A model generated the notes under the pieces. It made no database searches. It was not told the DNA's origin and saw only the letters and a program-made list of their open reading frames with translations. The translations under genes and the position numbers were made by a program. Shown one piece after another: positions 5,865 to 8,238 of a DNA stretch of 8,238 nucleotides (the first letter of the stretch is position 1; each line of letters starts with the position of its first letter). The DNA is from JBBRSC01 sp038245795 (GTDB lineage: Bacteria > Actinomycetota > Acidimicrobiia > Acidimicrobiales > Microtrichaceae). The stretch spans positions 1 through 8,238 of the forward strand of contig JBBRSC010000152.1 of assembly GCA_038245795.1 (NCBI GenBank), read 5' to 3'.

Positions 5865-6367
5865 CTAACACTTCAAGTAGTGCCGCGCGAACGACAGGTG
5901 CCGTGCTTCTTCGGTGGTATGGATCTTGATGATGCGGGCCAGGATCGGCGGCAGCTCCCGCGACCGTGCGGCCTCGCGCTGCACCCAGTCGATGGGATCT
6001 TCGCCCCCGAGGACGAACAAGAAGAACAACGGCGGAAACCAGCGAGCCAACACGATGACTGGTCGGCGACCTCGTGATAGCTGTAGCGGAAGTCCGGGTC
6101 ACCGTCCTCGAGACCGAACCCGAACCCGATCCCGGCTTGGCGGTCGGCGGGAAGTGCCTGATACCAGGCCGTGGCGCCGAGCGGTTCGTACCCGGGAAGA
6201 ATCCATCGTTCGTCGAGTGGATCGACCTTCATCTCTGGGTCGTCCCATGCAATGTCCAGATAGGGATCGAAGTTCTTGACGACTGACTGATGCGACAGTC
6301 GTGCCAGCAGATTCTCGTAGTTGATTCGCTGAGGCATCTCTCCCGCGACGACGGGCGTCATCGTCAT
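5865..6367 (-). pseudogene. Decayed AurF-like diiron N-oxygenase gene
   Basis: Remnant of a p-aminobenzoate N-oxygenase AurF-type diiron protein, a family of roughly 300 residues that oxidises amines or related substrates. The intact-looking N-terminus includes INYENLLARLSHQSVVK, WDDPEM and LGATAWYQALP. Three lesions follow. First, about 30 residues are missing between GFGFGLE and DGDPDFRYSYHEV, removing the first iron-ligand Glu region (FEN-type). Second, after YHEV the Glu/His ligand segment is lost and the frame shifts at about 6045-6065; homology resumes as PVIVLARWFPPLFFLF and GGEDPIDWVQREA. Third, after the HTTEEARH ligand helix and ARHYLKC a TAG at 5867-5865 ends the frame about 100 residues early. 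At least three of the seven expected iron ligands are gone, so the product would be inactive. Start signals survive: a GGAG site 7 bases before the ATG at 6367, and an ATGA overlap with the TetR stop. Confidence 0.82.
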
Positions 6368-6999
6368 GGGCGGACTCCAACTGGATCGGGGATGAGTAGG
6401 TCGGCGAAGTCCTTGATCAGCACGATCAGGTGTTCGCTCCGGGACTGGATGAAGCGCGAGCCGGTGAGGCGGATCAGCGCCAGACCCTCGAAGATGCAGA
6501 AGAGCAGCAATGGTGCGTCCGGGTTCGCCACGGCGGCGTCGGGGAACAGTTCGTGCCAGGCCGCAATGATTCGTTCGTGGAGGTGGTCGGTGACCACCGA
6601 GATTTGTTCGGCGAGCTCCCCCTCGGTCCGGCCGGCAACGGTGAGTTCCAACCAGGCTTCAAATGTGGGTCCTTCGAAAAACTCCCACACCAGGTCGACG
6701 GCCGGACCCACCCGACCGTGGCCATCGGGCACCAACGCCAAGCGCTCGCCGAATTCCACCAGGCGCGCCTCGAAGACATGTTCAACTGCGGCGGCCACCA
6801 GATCCGCCTTGGTGGGGAAGTGGTGGAGTTGTGCCCCTCGACTGAGTCCCGAACGCTTGGCGACTGCCGTGGTCGTTGTCCCCGCAAAGCCGAATTCAGA
6901 CAGACATTCGACGGTGGCATCGAGGAGCCGGGCTCGGGTCTCTGACCGTCGCTCTGATTGGGTGCGTCGCTGTTCGATGGGGACAGTGTCATCTGTCAG
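6364..6999 (-). CDS. TetR/AcrR family transcriptional regulator, start codon abnormal
   Basis: About 211 residues, a normal TetR length. The N-terminal DNA-binding domain is clear: RSETRARLLDATVECLSEFG (19-37 on CTG numbering), then FAGTTTTAVAKRSGLSRGAQLHHFPTK around 38-64, the TetR helix-turn-helix with its HF/P-TK end. The C-terminal helical ligand domain runs to the TGA at 6366-6364. The frame opens after a TAA at 7002-7000 and holds no ATG, GTG or TTG before the helix-turn-helix; only CTG (6999-6997) directly after that stop is available. An ATG at 6992-6990 lies in another frame and would join this one after a single-base indel in the first codons. So it uses a rare CTG start, or has lost its start by frameshift, or contains a sequencing error. 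It probably regulated the ATGA-coupled diiron gene and itself. The span given is the longest open frame. Confidence 0.78.
   Translation of the reverse strand: MTDDTVPIEQRRTQSERRSETRARLLDATVECLSEFGFAGTTTTAVAKRSGLSRGAQLHHFPTKADLVAAAVEHVFEARLVEFGERLALVPDGHGRVGPAVDLVWEFFEGPTFEAWLELTVAGRTEGELAEQISVVTDHLHERIIAAWHELFPDAAVANPDAPLLLFCIFEGLALIRLTGSRFIQSRSEHLIVLIKDFADLLIPDPVGVRP
6982..6997. promoter_or_regulatory. Candidate TetR operator at the regulator's 5' end
   Basis: GACAG-N6-CTGTC is a perfect 5-bp half-site inverted repeat (16 bp), sitting where an autoregulatory TetR operator would be expected, on the putative TetR start. A further ACAG (7006-7009) pairs with CTGT at 6993-6996, so the region is rich in overlapping dyads. 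Just upstream on the minus strand TTGACT (7013-7008) resembles a -35 box, but no convincing -10 follows. The divergent gap to the GAF gene (7000-7104) shows nothing else I can support. Confidence 0.35.
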
Positions 7000-7104
7000 T
7001 TACAAACAGTCAAGACTGCATCTTTCTGATTCTCCAGTTTTCCTCGCCTGCGCCCGATCTCAATGAGGTACCGCTACTGGGGTGGTCACGTCAGGCGGGA
7101 ACCG

Positions 7105-7626
7105 ATGATCAACATCACGAACGACACCGATGTCACGACCGACTGGCCGGCGACGCCGATCCTGGGGACGACGGAGCAACCTGGCGCCAGCCGTTTGGCC
7201 GAGTCGTTGGCCCGTATCGGTGTCACGCTGGCGGCGCAACGGGTCGAGCTGTTCCGCACGGACAGCCCGGAGACGGTTGAGCTCGCCGGATGGTGGACCG
7301 CGCTCGGAATGAACCCGTCCATCGACCTCGCCATGTGTCAGCCCGTCGACATCTCGTGGTTCCCGTGGAGTCTCGGTTGCATCCGCCCGTCCGAATACGT
7401 CCTGGTCCCGAACGCTGGAGCACTCCCCCTCTCGCCCCGTTCCAAGCGAACGATCGCCGACATCGGCATGGCGACCGTTCTGCATCTCCCACTGTTTGTG
7501 ACCGCCGGAGACCCCGAACCCCTCGGCGCGTTGTGTTGCTACTGGGCGACCGAGATCAGCGGAGTCGACCAGATGGCATTGGATCGCTCGTTCGACATGG
7601 GGCGCGACGCACTCCTCGACTGCTAA
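7105..7626 (+). CDS. Stand-alone GAF-domain protein
   Basis: A 173-residue soluble protein consisting of little more than one GAF domain (about residues 35-170). The pattern fits GAF modules that precede histidine kinase, GGDEF or PP2C output domains: RVELFR, GWWTALG, a PVD...SWFPWSLG stretch, EYVLVPNAGALP, IADIGMATVLHLPLF, EPLGALCCYW and a final amphipathic helix. No output domain follows; the frame stops at TAA 7624-7626. It may bind a small ligand or act as a sensor for a partner encoded elsewhere. Cysteines at the LGC and ALCCY positions could matter for ligand or redox sensing, but that is speculation. I prefer the ATG at 7105 because GGCGGGA lies 4 bases upstream; an in-frame ATG at 7063 would add 14 unremarkable residues. 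It is divergent from the TetR gene, and its stop overlaps the stop of the convergent transporter gene. Confidence 0.82.
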   Translation: MINITNDTDVTTDWPATPILGTTEQPGASRLAESLARIGVTLAAQRVELFRTDSPETVELAGWWTALGMNPSIDLAMCQPVDISWFPWSLGCIRPSEYVLVPNAGALPLSPRSKRTIADIGMATVLHLPLFVTAGDPEPLGALCCYWATEISGVDQMALDRSFDMGRDALLDC

Positions 7627-8238
7627 CCGTCGGTTGTTGCGTCCCCGGTCGCAACGACCTCGTAGCGGTGCAGGAAGCTCGAGATGAATGCCTGCACGAT
7701 GGCGGCCGCGGGAAGCGCGAGAAGCGCGCCCACCGGACCGATGAGGCTGCCGCCAGCGATGGCCGAGCCGAATGCGACGGCGGGATGAATCGCCATGGTT
7801 CGCGAGGTGACCCTGGGGGCCAACAGATAGTTTTCGAGCTGTTGGTAGATGACGATGAAGCCGAGCACCCACAGGGACTTCACAGGGTCATTCAGCAAGG
7901 CAATCACAGCCGGTAATGCGCCCCCGATGTACGTCCCGATCACCGGGACGAACTGGCTCACGACTCCCATCCACAGTGCGAGCGCGACCGGCGACGGGAT
8001 CCCGATGATGGTGAAGGCGATGCCCGAGACCAAGGCCGACACCGCCGCCAGGAGCAGTCGTGAATAGAGATAGCCGCCCGTTTTCTGCACCGACAACGCC
8101 CAGAGTGACAGCGCCTGACGTTGGCGTTGCGGCGGCAACACCGAGCAGACCGTCTCGCGCATGCGCGGCCCGTCGGCGACCATGTAGAAGCTGAACAGCA
8201 CAATCGTGAAGGTCTGGAAGACCAGGCCGATCACCGAC
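7623..8238 (-). CDS. AI-2E family transporter, C-terminal part
   Basis: The last 204 residues of an AI-2E (PerM/TqsA-type) membrane transporter; the N-terminal portion lies beyond the right edge. Visible hallmarks are a transmembrane helix near the start of the fragment ending FYMVADGPRMRE, the long hydrophobic pair LLLAAVSALVSGIAFTIIGI, the signature FVPVIGTYIGGALPAVIALL, and YQQLENYLLAPRVTSRTMAIHPAV. A final Gly/Ala-rich helix follows (GSLIGPVGALLALPAAAIVQAF). The family includes exporters of AI-2 and Na+/H+ antiporters, so the substrate cannot be read from sequence. An in-frame GTG at 8234 is not the real start: the frame stays open to the window edge and the family normally has about 150 more residues. 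The TAG stop at 7625-7623 overlaps the convergent GAF stop. Confidence 0.93.
   Translation of the reverse strand, partial: SVIGLVFQTFTIVLFSFYMVADGPRMRETVCSVLPPQRQRQALSLWALSVQKTGGYLYSRLLLAAVSALVSGIAFTIIGIPSPVALALWMGVVSQFVPVIGTYIGGALPAVIALLNDPVKSLWVLGFIVIYQQLENYLLAPRVTSRTMAIHPAVAFGSAIAGGSLIGPVGALLALPAAAIVQAFISSFLHRYEVVATGDATTDG
7632..7659 (+). terminator. Hairpin terminator downstream of the GAF gene
   Basis: GGTTGTTGCG (7632-7641) pairs with CGCAACGACC (7650-7659) over ten base pairs with one G-U wobble and an 8-base loop. It begins 6 bases past the GAF stop and lies inside the last codons of the convergent transporter gene. No U-tract follows. Its placement suggests a terminator for plus-strand transcripts. 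Confidence 0.5.

Noticed and set aside
6290..7066. 258-codon plus-strand frame opposite the TetR gene
   Set aside because: The minus strand encodes a clear TetR helix-turn-helix here; the plus-strand product is Ser/Arg-rich without motifs.
7060..7872. 270-codon minus-strand frame across the GAF gene and transporter end
   Set aside because: The GAF protein and the transporter both have clear family motifs in other frames; this product has none.

Overview
The window looks like chromosomal DNA from a high-GC actinobacterium. I lean towards an uncultured Acidimicrobiia/Ilumatobacter-type lineage, judged only from the protein flavours: a split MutA/MutB methylmalonyl-CoA mutase of actinobacterial type, GC-rich third codon positions, weak or absent Shine-Dalgarno sites and possible leaderless starts. 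That assignment is inference. Genes are packed tightly and no gap between genes exceeds about 110 bases. I see no tRNA, rRNA, CRISPR array, insertion sequence or attachment site.

Left part (1-3675, minus strand): a Ser/Thr-rich lipoprotein of unknown role, then mutA and mutB. MutA and MutB overlap by ATGA and form the adenosylcobalamin-dependent methylmalonyl-CoA mutase of propionate/succinate metabolism. MutB runs off the left edge.

Middle part (3728-5823, plus strand): a divergently oriented three-gene cluster of a DoxX-family membrane protein, a fused DUF2256-DUF3253 zinc-ribbon protein, and a 411-residue photolyase/cryptochrome relative. The third gene is the most interesting object here. 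Its FAD-binding helical domain comes first and its Rossmann-like alpha/beta domain comes last, the reverse of the canonical photolyase order. It has exactly four cysteines, spaced much like the [4Fe-4S] ligands of the FeS-BCP/PhrB group. The cluster ends in a perfect 11-bp inverted repeat lying over the photolyase stop codon.

Right part (5865-8238): a decayed diiron N-oxygenase (AurF-like) gene sits ATGA-coupled behind a TetR regulator that has no ATG/GTG/TTG start in its frame. Both look like a unit in decay, or a sequence with assembly errors. Divergent from them is a small stand-alone GAF-domain protein. Its stop codon overlaps the stop of a convergent AI-2E family transporter, which runs off the right edge. 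A hairpin just past the GAF stop probably serves as its terminator.

Readings based on family knowledge (residue numbers of E. coli photolyase, P. shermanii mutase and PhrB) are from memory and need an alignment to confirm.
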